A stretch of DNA of 16,239 nt from Sphingomonadaceae bacterium (GCA_013821585.1 JACDGO010000010.1:1-16239); one strand, 5' to 3'; shown: positions 6,983 to 14,551, counted from the first letter of the stretch. Numbers and translations: made by a program. The notes: generated by a model not told the origin, from the letters alone.

Positions 6983-8187
6983 CGCACATGTTCCAGCCGT
7001 AAGTCACTAAAGTTCAGCGCGAGCGTCGCTGGAAATTCACCTGGATAACCTTTGAGCGTCAGCCATTGCCCAGAACAACCTTCGCTCGGAACAACGAAAA
7101 CGGCCCGTGTGATCGCGCCAACGGGAGAAACGTTTGCGACGCGAATGGCGACCAATTGCCGTGGTTGCGACGAGCACTCAACTTCCCAGCTAATAGATGC
7201 CGAGATGCGACCGGCGGCGCCCATGGCGCGAAAAGACAAGGCGTACGCGCCTGGAGCAAGCACGAGCAACTGCCGCGCCAAATCCGCCGGACCGCGTCCA
7301 AAATATTCAACATCTATGCCTCCTTGGCGAACAGGCTCGGCTACCCCGTCACCGGTACCTAGCAAATTCCATCCAAACGGAGGCATCTGGCCTGTATGCC
7401 TAAAACCTGAATCTTGGAGCAGCGCTTTCGAGTTTGGCAAGCCCGTAAACCGTTTCCATACGGCGAACGATTGGGGGATCTGTTGGCGTCGTACCATCCG
7501 ATCAAGCAGCGCGCTTCGCCAATCGGCGATATCTCCTTCGGGCGCATTTACACCGCCGATCGAAAGGATAAGTCGCGGATCGACGTCAGCTTTCACCATT
7601 TGGAGAAGCACTTGACCACGCAACAAAGGATCCCGTCTCAGAATCTTTCGTAGTGCGGGTCCAGCAAGCCGGTCATCCGCGAAACGCGCGATGATCGGGA
7701 CCAGGAGCGCTGACGTTTCGGGGACAAGACGAACTAAAACCGCTATCTCGCCAGCCGCCCCGGTCATGTTACCAGCTTGGAGATAGGCATCCAGAAGGAA
7801 ATACCGCCCCATCTGGCCTCGTGGGGCGCGGCGTCGAGCTTCTTCGAGAAGTCGCGTGGCCGACGGGAAATCACCCCGTTGAAGTGCATATTTTCCGAAA
7901 ATCACGAATGGCGTATCGTCCAAGGGCGACACATTCAACGCGAGACGTCCTTGGTCGAGCATTTGGCGCGAAACAACCAAATTGCGACGCTGGAGCATCT
8001 GGAGTTGGAGAGCGTCGATGACACGAGCGTCCCGTCGCGAAACCTGAGCAGCAACTGCGGGCGCGTCGCTGAAGGTTAGCGCTATAATCGTCTCTTGTAG
8101 TGCCGCTACAGCTAGAAGAACGCACACACTGACCACGATGAAAAGACGAGCAGCAGGCGCCATCCTCCATTGCAGACCGGAGATCAT
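6979..8187 (-). CDS. Membrane-anchored periplasmic protein: helical-repeat region plus predicted beta-sandwich domain, function unknown
   Basis: I do not recognise a named family for the full protein. Of its 402 residues, 14-34 form one membrane segment or uncleaved signal anchor, placing the remainder in the periplasm. Residues about 90-250 are helical, with one clear TPR-like unit (FGKYALQRGDFPSATRLLEEA, from 97) and weaker repeats after it. Residues about 265-402 are rich in strands (MPPFGWNL, then LAPGAYALSFR and WLTLKGYPGEFPATLAL) and resemble carbohydrate-binding jelly-roll domains. They contain two cysteines, C338 and C371, which could form a disulphide. The start overlaps the Wzc stop (ATGA at 8184-8187), and the gene is likewise coupled to the ligase-family gene after it. 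The position suggests an accessory to polymerisation, ligation or export, perhaps touching the glycan through the C-terminal domain. This role is inference. Confidence 0.85.
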   Translation of the reverse strand: MISGLQWRMAPAARLFIVVSVCVLLAVAALQETIIALTFSDAPAVAAQVSRRDARVIDALQLQMLQRRNLVVSRQMLDQGRLALNVSPLDDTPFVIFGKYALQRGDFPSATRLLEEARRRAPRGQMGRYFLLDAYLQAGNMTGAAGEIAVLVRLVPETSALLVPIIARFADDRLAGPALRKILRRDPLLRGQVLLQMVKADVDPRLILSIGGVNAPEGDIADWRSALLDRMVRRQQIPQSFAVWKRFTGLPNSKALLQDSGFRHTGQMPPFGWNLLGTGDGVAEPVRQGGIDVEYFGRGPADLARQLLVLAPGAYALSFRAMGAAGRISASISWEVECSSQPRQLVAIRVANVSPVGAITRAVFVVPSEGCSGQWLTLKGYPGEFPATLALNFSDLRLEHVR

Positions 8188-10403
8188 TGTCCCGACGCGT
8201 CTTTAACCTGCGTAATAAGCCGTATTTCACGATCGCGGTTACCAATTTCTTTATATTTATAGGCGTCATAGCCATACCCGTAGCCGTAACCATGGGCCTG
8301 ATGACGAAACTTCGTCAGCACAGCACCTAGGACATCACTCCCCGATGCTCTCAAGCGATTAAGAGAATCGATGGCGAGACGGGTTCGTGTCTTACCGCTT
8401 TCGATAATCACGATAGTGCTTTCACAGACAGCTCCCAAAAGTGGCGCGTCAGCCAGTCCAAGGACAGGCGGTCCATCGACAATCACCATGTCGAACGCGG
8501 CGGCCGCCTCAGCGAGAATCGCGGCAAGGCGCGGAGAAGCAAGAAGTTCAGCAGGGCTTGGAGGTAAGGGGCCGCATGGTATGAGCCAAAGATTGTCAAC
8601 GTGGGTTGCCAACGCGTGCGCATCAAGTGGGTCCTGATTGGTCAGCAATTGTGATAGTCCGACGCTGTCGATCCCGCTGACGAAGGCAGGGCGGCGCAAG
8701 TCGGCATCGATCAGCAAGACAGACTGGCCCAAACGCGCAAAATTCTGAGCCAGCGCAAGGGTCGTACTCGACTTCCCTTCGCCAGCCCGCGAGCTTGTTA
8801 CGAGCAAAGTCTTTGGCGCGCCGCGCCCTGTCGTGAACTGCAGCGTAGTGCGCAGCGAAAAATAGGCCTCCGAAATTGGTGAGCCCTGCCGGTTCAGCTC
8901 TTGGGCGAACGGCCCATCGCTGTCTTTCACCGGAATGACCCCCAAGGAGGAGAGCTTCAGTTTGTCGCGTACATCGTCAGGCACTTTGATCGTGTCGTTC
9001 ATGAATTCAAGGAGGATTGCCAGACCCAATCCCAGCCCAATCCCGGCCCCAAGCCCAATCAACAAGTTGACAAGTAAATTTGGCTTGTATGGCACCAACG
9101 GCACCTCGGCCCGATCGACGATAGAGACGAGATTTTTCCCCACGCCGCCGGCTACCCCTATTTCCTTATACCGTTGCAACAACGCGTCATAGAGTGACCG
9201 GTTGGTGTCAACGTCGCGCTGCAAAATTGTATAGCGGATGCTGCGCTCCCGGAGATCGAGAACAGAGTTCTTTAGCTGCGCGACCCGCGACTGTAGTGCG
9301 CGTTCTGCCGCCGCAGCGGCGCGATATTCTGAAAGCAAGGTGTTCGACCGCCCGCTTTGCACGGCGACGCCTTCTTGAGCCAATTGGCGTGTCAACTCGC
9401 TAATCCGCGATCGCAGGCTCACCATGTCCGGAAACTCGGGTTTCATGCGAGTTAACTTATCCTGGTAGTCAGCTTCCAGCGCGGCGCGCTGCTGCCGAAG
9501 TGCTTGGCCGCTCGCCGTGACCTCGGCCGTCGCGCCCACCGTTCCGGACTGCCGATAGGCCTGCTCAGCGGCTATCCGCCGGGTCTGCGCGTCGGCCAAC
9601 GCCTGATTAATTGACACTAGGGACGCGCCTTGGAGCGAGGTGGTGTCGGAGCCGTCCTTCCCGCTCGAGACATTCAGAATGCCTTGTGATTGCGCATAGC
9701 TAACCAGTTGGCGTTCCGAAGCCTCCAACTCCGTCTTTATTTTTCCGATTTGCCGCTCTAAAAAACTCCGCGCGTACGATGATGCCTCATACCTGCGCTC
9801 CAGATTTGTCGCGATAAAACTTTCGCCAAAACTGTTGACGATTCGCGCTGAAAGAGCCGCATCGGGGGAATCATAAATGACGCGAACAAGGCGGCTCTCG
9901 GGAACTGGAGCAATGTTCAGGTTTTGTACAAGTTTGTTGGTGGCTTCTCGTTGGCGAGTGGCGCGGTCAGCCCCTTGGGTCACGAAAATTGGATTAGACG
10001 CGAGATTAAGTTCCTGGCCTACCCTCTCGGCTAGGCTCCGGCTTCGTAGCAAGCCGTATTGCGTGGCGAGGAAGTCCGTGCTCGATGACGTTTCTTTTTC
10101 CTCTTTGTTATCAGTTGTAACATCAACTGTTGGCGGACTGATTTCCAAAGTTGAGACCGCACGATATATCGGTCGCATAATGAACGCTGCGAGTAACGCA
10201 GCGACTAGGCATATCGTGATCGCTCCCAATACAACCCATCGCCAGTTCGATACGATCCTCGCTATCGTGGCGAGATTAAAGTCGGTGTCCGGCGAGTTTT
10301 CAGCCCCAATATAGGCCTCATCCTGGACCGAAAGAGCGCGCGTTTTCTGCCGAGCGTCCAGCCAATCGCCCCCATCTTGGCGACGTGTTGCAATGTTCGT
10401 CAT
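8184..10403 (-). CDS. Wzc-type polysaccharide co-polymerase with C-terminal tyrosine autokinase
   Basis: Inner-membrane protein that sets chain length and couples polymerisation to export by cycles of tyrosine autophosphorylation. All 739 residues appear present: Wzz domain with TM1 at about 55-76, a long periplasmic coiled-coil region (about 205-415), a proline-containing stretch and TM2 at about 444-466. The BY-kinase domain follows, with Walker A SRAGEGKSS (538-546, K544), Walker A' LLIDADLRRP (D566, D568) and Walker B VIVDGPP (D643). The tail carries six tyrosines (706, 708, 710, 712, 715, 717) in an alternating Gly-Tyr run, the usual phosphorylation cluster. ATG at 10403 is preceded by TAAGG at a fair spacing. 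It lies 37 bp after the export lipoprotein gene and is coupled to the unknown protein downstream. No Wzb-type phosphatase lies next to it. Fusion of Wzz and kinase in one chain is normal in proteobacteria. Confidence 0.95.
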   Translation of the reverse strand: MTNIATRRQDGGDWLDARQKTRALSVQDEAYIGAENSPDTDFNLATIARIVSNWRWVVLGAITICLVAALLAAFIMRPIYRAVSTLEISPPTVDVTTDNKEEKETSSSTDFLATQYGLLRSRSLAERVGQELNLASNPIFVTQGADRATRQREATNKLVQNLNIAPVPESRLVRVIYDSPDAALSARIVNSFGESFIATNLERRYEASSYARSFLERQIGKIKTELEASERQLVSYAQSQGILNVSSGKDGSDTTSLQGASLVSINQALADAQTRRIAAEQAYRQSGTVGATAEVTASGQALRQQRAALEADYQDKLTRMKPEFPDMVSLRSRISELTRQLAQEGVAVQSGRSNTLLSEYRAAAAAERALQSRVAQLKNSVLDLRERSIRYTILQRDVDTNRSLYDALLQRYKEIGVAGGVGKNLVSIVDRAEVPLVPYKPNLLVNLLIGLGAGIGLGLGLAILLEFMNDTIKVPDDVRDKLKLSSLGVIPVKDSDGPFAQELNRQGSPISEAYFSLRTTLQFTTGRGAPKTLLVTSSRAGEGKSSTTLALAQNFARLGQSVLLIDADLRRPAFVSGIDSVGLSQLLTNQDPLDAHALATHVDNLWLIPCGPLPPSPAELLASPRLAAILAEAAAAFDMVIVDGPPVLGLADAPLLGAVCESTIVIIESGKTRTRLAIDSLNRLRASGSDVLGAVLTKFRHQAHGYGYGYGYDAYKYKEIGNRDREIRLITQVKDASGQ

Positions 10404-10440
10404 CAGGAAGCCTTAGCTGCGCCCGGCTTGGAATGCCAAG

Positions 10441-11157
10441 TTAGAATGGGCGGAAGAGTGCGAGAACGGGAAGGGTTTGCAGGATGTTCTTGAAAACGCT
10501 CTTCGTATTCGATCCATCGACCACGACGATATCACCGCGATAAACTGGGGGATCGCTCATCGCCCCCCTACGTATTGAAACGAGATCAAAAGCCGCAGCC
10601 TGCCGCTTGCCATCGATGGTTCTAAAAATCGCTACGCGGCGCGGATTGGCATTCTCATCATAGCCGCGCGCAGTCGCGACCGCCTGAAGCAGCGTTAGAG
10701 GTCCGGCGATCGGGTACAGGCCAGGTTGCCGAACCGACCCTTCCACAGTGATGACACTCCCAGAGGATTCCTTTATTCCCACGCTCACATCTGGTGCCTG
10801 AAGATACCGCTCCCCTAGTCGCTTGGTCAGCTCAATACGAAGTTCATCGGTTGATAAGTTAATTACGCGCACGGTCCCAATAAGCGGCATCGATATATTC
10901 CCGACGAGATCAACAGAATAATCTCCCGAAAGGTCATCGAACTTGAAGACTCGGATGGAAAGCTTATCCATCGGAGCAATGCGATAATCCACATTGAGCG
11001 CAGGCTGTGTCAAGGCGTCTGGCGCTTTAAACTCTCCGGCGCTATAAGGGATATGTCCGCCGCGCGTGTTTGCGCATCCAGTCGTTACCCACAATAGAGA
11101 CAACAGTATTACGCTGTCTAATCTTGTAAGCCTTTTTATCAGTATTTGATTCAACAT
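10441..11157 (-). CDS. Outer-membrane polysaccharide export protein (Wza/GumB/OPX family lipoprotein)
   Basis: Periplasmic and outer-membrane component of the export channel, the partner of the Wzc-type protein encoded next. From ATG 11157 it has 238 residues: a signal sequence with a basic start and a hydrophobic core (LDSVILLSLLWV), and a lipobox ending TTGC with C28 as the probable acylated residue. The Thr at -3 is unusual for a lipobox. The poly-export domain follows (about 56-130, with APMDKLSIRVFKFDDLSGDY and QAPDVSVGI), then one SLBB domain (about 134-185, ITVEGSVRQPGLYPI). The C-terminus ends in a short hydrophobic segment (ILQTLPVLALF) that may be the outer-membrane part. An in-frame TTG at 11178 was rejected because ATG 11157 has a good GAGGG. 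The protein is much shorter than E. coli Wza but about the size of GumB-like members. Confidence 0.93.
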   Translation of the reverse strand: MLNQILIKRLTRLDSVILLSLLWVTTGCANTRGGHIPYSAGEFKAPDALTQPALNVDYRIAPMDKLSIRVFKFDDLSGDYSVDLVGNISMPLIGTVRVINLSTDELRIELTKRLGERYLQAPDVSVGIKESSGSVITVEGSVRQPGLYPIAGPLTLLQAVATARGYDENANPRRVAIFRTIDGKRQAAAFDLVSIRRGAMSDPPVYRGDIVVVDGSNTKSVFKNILQTLPVLALFRPF

Positions 11158-11161
11158 ATAG

Positions 11162-11166
11162 CCCTC
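11162..11166 (-). promoter_or_regulatory. Ribosome binding site that fixes the export lipoprotein start
   Basis: On the minus strand GAGGG lies four bases before ATG 11157 and is one of the clearest Shine-Dalgarno matches in the operon. It favours this ATG over the in-frame TTG at 11178. The gene is one of two internal cistrons of the operon that do not overlap the cistron before it, which may explain why it has its own strong site. Confidence 0.6.
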
Positions 11167-11211
11167 GGTTCTTGGCAAGTAAGCACGGGATACGCGTGGA
11201 TGCTCGCCTCT

Positions 11212-12030
11212 TTAGCCCTCCGAGCGTTGCGGGTCGACCGGATTCGCTCTACTCTCTAAGAACCATCGCTCGCGCCCTTCGATACCAAGGGCGGTAAGCC
11301 GATTCGTCCGGTAGGCACCGGTGTCGATACCAATCCGGTTGACGCGCTCCTCCACCTCGGAAACGATAGTGTGCCCGTGAACGACGATAACACCGTGGTC
11401 CTTGGTATCGTGGAGAAACGCATCCCTTATCCAGCGCAAATCCTGCGGACTTTGATCCTCAATCGACAAACCTGGCCGAATGCCAGCATGAACGAACAGA
11501 TAGTCGCCGTAGCGGAAGCTGTCGGCGAACGACTGCAAAAAGTCGATATGAGCCTTCGGCACGGCCGATTGCAGTTGCCCAAGCGCCGTTTGCGGAAGTT
11601 CTGCAAGAAGACGCGCGGGGTCAATGCCATAGCTTGCGGCGCACGCATCGCCTCCGTAACGCAACCAATCGGCCAGAAGAGCGGAATCCCCTCCTAAAAC
11701 GCGCAGGAAAGCCTCTTCGTGATTGCCGAAAAGAAAGACGGGCTTGACGCCCTTCGACGCGTAGAGACGGAGGCGTTCAATAACACGGCACGAATCTGGA
11801 CCGCGATCGATCAAGTCCCCCAGGAAGACCACATATTTCGGCTTTTCGGCGGCCGCCCTGTCACGTTCGATCCGGCCAAGCATCTCGTTCAAAAGATCAA
11901 GGCGGCCGTGAACATCGCCAACTGCATAGGCGATGCTTCCTGGTCTACCTGCCGGCTTGACGTCAGCATTAATAAACGCATTAATTCTCTTAAATATATT
12001 CAAGTTAATAGCCAATACGTCAAAACTCAC
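11212..12030 (-). CDS. PPP-family metallophosphoesterase (serine/threonine- or tyrosine-phosphatase-like)
   Basis: A 272-residue cytoplasmic calcineurin-like phosphoesterase. It keeps the complete metal-binding signature of PPP phosphatases: GDVHG (38-42), GDLIDRGPDS (71-80), GNHE (102-105), H181 in VHAG, and H218 in VVHGH, followed by IDTGAY (235-240). This is the arrangement of lambda phosphatase and PrpA/PrpB-type bacterial protein phosphatases, which use two metal ions to cleave phosphomonoesters. The GTG start at 12030 overlaps the TGA of the J-domain gene (GTGA), with only AGTAGG immediately before it, so translation is likely coupled. The first 30 residues are poorly conserved in character, and a later start cannot be excluded. 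It is followed within about 55 bp by the export and Wzc genes, which suggests Wzc or another regulator as substrate. The substrate is inference; nucleotide hydrolysis is an alternative. Confidence 0.9.
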   Translation of the reverse strand: MSFDVLAINLNIFKRINAFINADVKPAGRPGSIAYAVGDVHGRLDLLNEMLGRIERDRAAAEKPKYVVFLGDLIDRGPDSCRVIERLRLYASKGVKPVFLFGNHEEAFLRVLGGDSALLADWLRYGGDACAASYGIDPARLLAELPQTALGQLQSAVPKAHIDFLQSFADSFRYGDYLFVHAGIRPGLSIEDQSPQDLRWIRDAFLHDTKDHGVIVVHGHTIVSEVEERVNRIGIDTGAYRTNRLTALGIEGRERWFLESRANPVDPQRSEG

Positions 12031-12743
12031 CCTACTAGTAAAAGTATTACTTTCAGCAAAAGTGCCAGTATTACAAGAGTCAAGGTGCCATGCAGTAATA
12101 ACGCGAAATAGAAAATTACCGATTTACTCAAATAAGTTGAAGCGCGGCCTCCCGACTCGGTATCTTTTTGTTCAAAGATAGGATTGTGCAAGGACAGTGT
12201 CAGGTTTAAGAAGCCTTCTCTAACAAGTGATTTAGCGTTGCGTCCAATTGCACGCATCACGCATATTGGACCGAGCGGGCTCCACCAACCGAAGATAGCT
12301 GACCGCGCCGTTGCCTGCAAAGATTTGCTCCACGCGCATGAAGGGCAGTAAATCGCCCTATACTCGTCGCACTGAACTGTCAGTAAAAACGATGTGACAG
12401 TGGTCAGGTTAACTGTGCGCAATCCCGCCTCACCCGAGCCGCAGACGGAACATCCAACCGGCTGTTCGGGGCCCATTAAAATTGATCTGTCGGGAACGGA
12501 TATAGCGGAGGTGAGGTTTCGGTATGCTGTTCCTATCGCCGCGAACCGCTCGGTAGCAAGGCGGCTCTTGTTGCGATCAGGGTGCCATCGCTTGGCGAGT
12601 TCAAGATACGCGCAACGGACGCTTGCGTAACGGGCATCGGCAGATATGCCGAGCGCTTCATAGTCACGCGCCTTATTGAAGTAAGGCCGGCTCGACGCCC
12701 TCGAGTTCCTGGGCGCGGGCTTTGAAATTCGGGTTCGCCTCAT
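12027..12743 (-). CDS. J-domain protein with CxxC pairs and C-terminal membrane anchor
   Basis: DnaJ-type co-chaperone domain that would stimulate an Hsp70 ATPase at the membrane. From ATG 12743 there are 238 residues: a basic, Arg-rich N-terminus (1-26), a J domain at about 27-77 with the essential HPD at 54-56 (AKRWHPDRN), a Cys-rich region with CSVC (98-101) and CPSC (133-136) that could bind zinc, a GWWSPLGPI motif (152-160), and a hydrophobic C-terminal segment (about 208-237) that looks like a tail anchor. The Gly/Phe region and peptide-binding barrels of full DnaJ are absent. The start overlaps the stop of the sugar transferase gene (ATGA at 12740-12743), and an upstream in-frame start at 12797 lies inside that gene, so 12743 is chosen. 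The 3' end is AT-rich. Its client is unknown; the context suggests the sugar transferase, the phosphoesterase or the Wzc complex. Confidence 0.85.
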   Translation of the reverse strand: MRRTRISKPAPRNSRASSRPYFNKARDYEALGISADARYASVRCAYLELAKRWHPDRNKSRLATERFAAIGTAYRNLTSAISVPDRSILMGPEQPVGCSVCGSGEAGLRTVNLTTVTSFLLTVQCDEYRAIYCPSCAWSKSLQATARSAIFGWWSPLGPICVMRAIGRNAKSLVREGFLNLTLSLHNPIFEQKDTESGGRASTYLSKSVIFYFALLLHGTLTLVILALLLKVILLLVG

Positions 12744-14050
12744 CTCGCTCCGAATCCGTTTAATACGATTCCCAACGTGCGAAAAACGATGAGCCAATCT
12801 AGCCAGCCGGAAAAATTCTTAACGTAGTAAAAGTCATAGTGCAGCTTCTGATGCACTTCCGTTAATTCGGCTACGTGCCCTTGGTTGACTTGCGCCCACC
12901 CAGTGATGCCTGGGCGAATAATATGTCGGTAGACGTAGAACGGTATTTCGCTCTCGTACCACCTTGATAGCTCAAGCGCTTCGGGTCGTGGGCCGATCCA
13001 GCTCATTTCTCCTCGCAAGACGTTCAGAATCTGCGGGAGTTCATCGATACGCCACCGTCTCAAGGCTCGGCCGATCGAGGTTACCCTAACGTCACCCTCT
13101 AACGTCATCGCCGCAGCGCGCCGGTCATCCACGAAAGGTGTATGAGCTTGGTCGTGCATGGTTCGAAATTTGAAGACCGAAAACGGCCGTCCGCGATAGC
13201 CCATGCGTTGCTGTCGAAAAAAAATCGGACCCGGCGATCCTATTTTGACAAAAATGGCGGCTATCGTCATCGGCAGCGCCAAGAGAGGCAGGGCGATGAG
13301 CGCCGCAAGAACATCGATCAGCCGTTTAATTTTGCGGTAAGCAAGGTTCGGCAGCAATGACCCGAAACTGTTTTCCGACAAGTGCTCGATTTCAACTTGG
13401 CCGGTCAGCGACTCGCGCACCTGTTTGACGTGATAAACCGCGCACCCGGCAATAGCAGCCTCAGCGATGAAACGTTGCCATTCTGCATCGAGGTCAGCTC
13501 GAAGATCGACAACGATAGCGGGTTTCACAGGATCGTTGGGGATTATCGGCACGCGTAACGGATGGCATTCGATACCCGGTATCTGCAATATCAGACCGAT
13601 GTCCCCACCCGGAACTGTGTATAGTCTTAGCCGGCTGCGTTGAGATATTGTGCAGATAACGAAAAAGATAGCCGAGCAGATCAAATAGCTAGTAGCGTAA
13701 TAAAGACGACTATATTCTAAACGGCCAAAGAAAAAAATTGTGAGCACAATTGCATAGGTTATTCCGAACGCCGGAAAGACATAAGAAAATGCGCGAATTC
13801 CTGGAAATGCGATGACTCTACGAAACAGGTAGATACCTCCAAAGGAAGCTACCAGAGTTCCGAGGAATGCATTCCTATCGCTCGGTAACGCAATGAAGTC
13901 ATTGTCATTAATTAGCTGGCTGATCGCAGCAGGAAGCAATACGGCAAGCACGACCGTCGCCCCAAGTTGAAAGCGCAGCGTCTCCAGCCACCTCCGCGGA
14001 GTAACGGACACGCGAGATTTTACCGATCGCAAAGCGTTAATATTGTTCAT
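12740..14050 (-). CDS. Polyprenyl-phosphate sugar-1-phosphate transferase (initiating transferase, WcaJ/WbaP type)
   Basis: Starts repeat-unit assembly by moving a hexose-1-phosphate from a nucleotide sugar to undecaprenyl phosphate on the inner membrane. The protein has 436 residues from ATG 14050. An N-terminal block of about four membrane segments (about 25-137) is followed by a short soluble region and then the bacterial sugar transferase domain (about 240-436). The domain opens with a re-entrant hydrophobic helix (KRLIDVLAALIALPLLALP) and holds SPGPIFFRQQRMG, KFRTM (294-298), the catalytic Asp-Glu in RIDELPQILNVLRGEMS, IGPRPE (352-357) and PGITGWAQVN (380-389). All expected catalytic residues are present. 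A TTG at 14065 is a weaker start; neither has a strong ribosome binding site. It is the first gene of the minus-strand operon, coupled to the J-domain gene. Glucose is the common substrate in sphingomonads, but galactose cannot be excluded. Confidence 0.93.
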   Translation of the reverse strand: MNNINALRSVKSRVSVTPRRWLETLRFQLGATVVLAVLLPAAISQLINDNDFIALPSDRNAFLGTLVASFGGIYLFRRVIAFPGIRAFSYVFPAFGITYAIVLTIFFFGRLEYSRLYYATSYLICSAIFFVICTISQRSRLRLYTVPGGDIGLILQIPGIECHPLRVPIIPNDPVKPAIVVDLRADLDAEWQRFIAEAAIAGCAVYHVKQVRESLTGQVEIEHLSENSFGSLLPNLAYRKIKRLIDVLAALIALPLLALPMTIAAIFVKIGSPGPIFFRQQRMGYRGRPFSVFKFRTMHDQAHTPFVDDRRAAAMTLEGDVRVTSIGRALRRWRIDELPQILNVLRGEMSWIGPRPEALELSRWYESEIPFYVYRHIIRPGITGWAQVNQGHVAELTEVHQKLHYDFYYVKNFSGWLDWLIVFRTLGIVLNGFGAR

Positions 14051-14190
14051 ATAATGTTCTAACAACGTACGGCCCGGAGTCGGCTAGGCACGGCTGCGCG
14101 AGACTGTCCATGAAAATGTCGGCATGGTCCGGTTGAAACGTCAGGTCAGCCATCCCGTTAGCCGTCTTCGCGCGTCTCGTCCACTTAACC

Positions 14191-14228
14191 CGTCCAGGGG
14201 TAGTGTCTCGAGACACTACCCGTCCAGG
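14191..14228. repeat. Perfect 22-bp palindrome bounded by 8-bp direct repeats
   Basis: The half-site GGTAGTGTCTC (14199-14209) is followed at once by its exact inverted copy, GAGACACTACC (14210-14220), with no loop. The octamer CGTCCAGG stands directly on both sides (14191-14198 and 14221-14228). Direct repeats around abutting inverted repeats are what is left when an insertion sequence with an 8-bp target duplication loses its whole interior. A dimeric regulator's operator would also be palindromic. The pattern is certain; its origin is not. Confidence 0.75.
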
Positions 14229-14541
14229 ATACCGAGGGGAAACGCATGCGTTCCATAGTAGCCCCTTGTTCGACGGCTAAGGCAGTTTCATTCGGACTCG
14301 CATCGGGCCCCGGGAATCCTGATGCTGTCATTTTCCGATTTGGAACCCGTCAAAGAGGGAACGACAACGCGGCACCTGGCTAAAGCGAGATCAAGATCGT
14401 CGTCTAACGAAGGCTGGCGGCCGAAGCCACAATCGCCGCGTCGCATTGCAATCGAAATAACGCGCAGATCTGCCCCGGCTTTTGCTGGCGGCAGCAGCGC
14501 CTTTCTGCGAGAGAACAATCACCCACAGTTCAGCAATGATC

Positions 14542-14545
14542 GGAG
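14542..14545 (+). promoter_or_regulatory. Ribosome binding site of the thiolase gene
   Basis: GGAG lies six bases before ATG 14552, a near-ideal distance. It supports this start over in-frame upstream codons. Confidence 0.6.
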
Positions 14546-14551
14546 AACCTC

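Larger units (their letters stand above)
14051..14551. promoter_or_regulatory. 501-bp divergent intergenic region between the polysaccharide operon and the thiolase gene
   Basis: This gap must hold the promoter of the seven-gene operon (leftward) and probably that of the thiolase gene (rightward). No -35/-10 pair is convincing on either strand. It contains a strong palindrome with flanking direct repeats (14191-14228) and a second, smaller palindrome, AACGCATGCGTT (14241-14252). Short open frames at 14288-14555 have no recognisable protein character, so I treat the region as non-coding. Confidence 0.5.

Noticed and set aside
7052..7615. Plus-strand open frame of 187 codons opposite the unknown periplasmic protein gene
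   Set aside because: No recognisable motif. The minus-strand frame has a membrane anchor, repeat structure and exact 4-bp overlaps with both neighbours, so it is the real gene.
14191..14228. Bidirectional transcription terminator
   Set aside because: The palindrome lies upstream of both flanking genes, which diverge, so a terminator for either is not expected. It also lacks a loop and a T-run.
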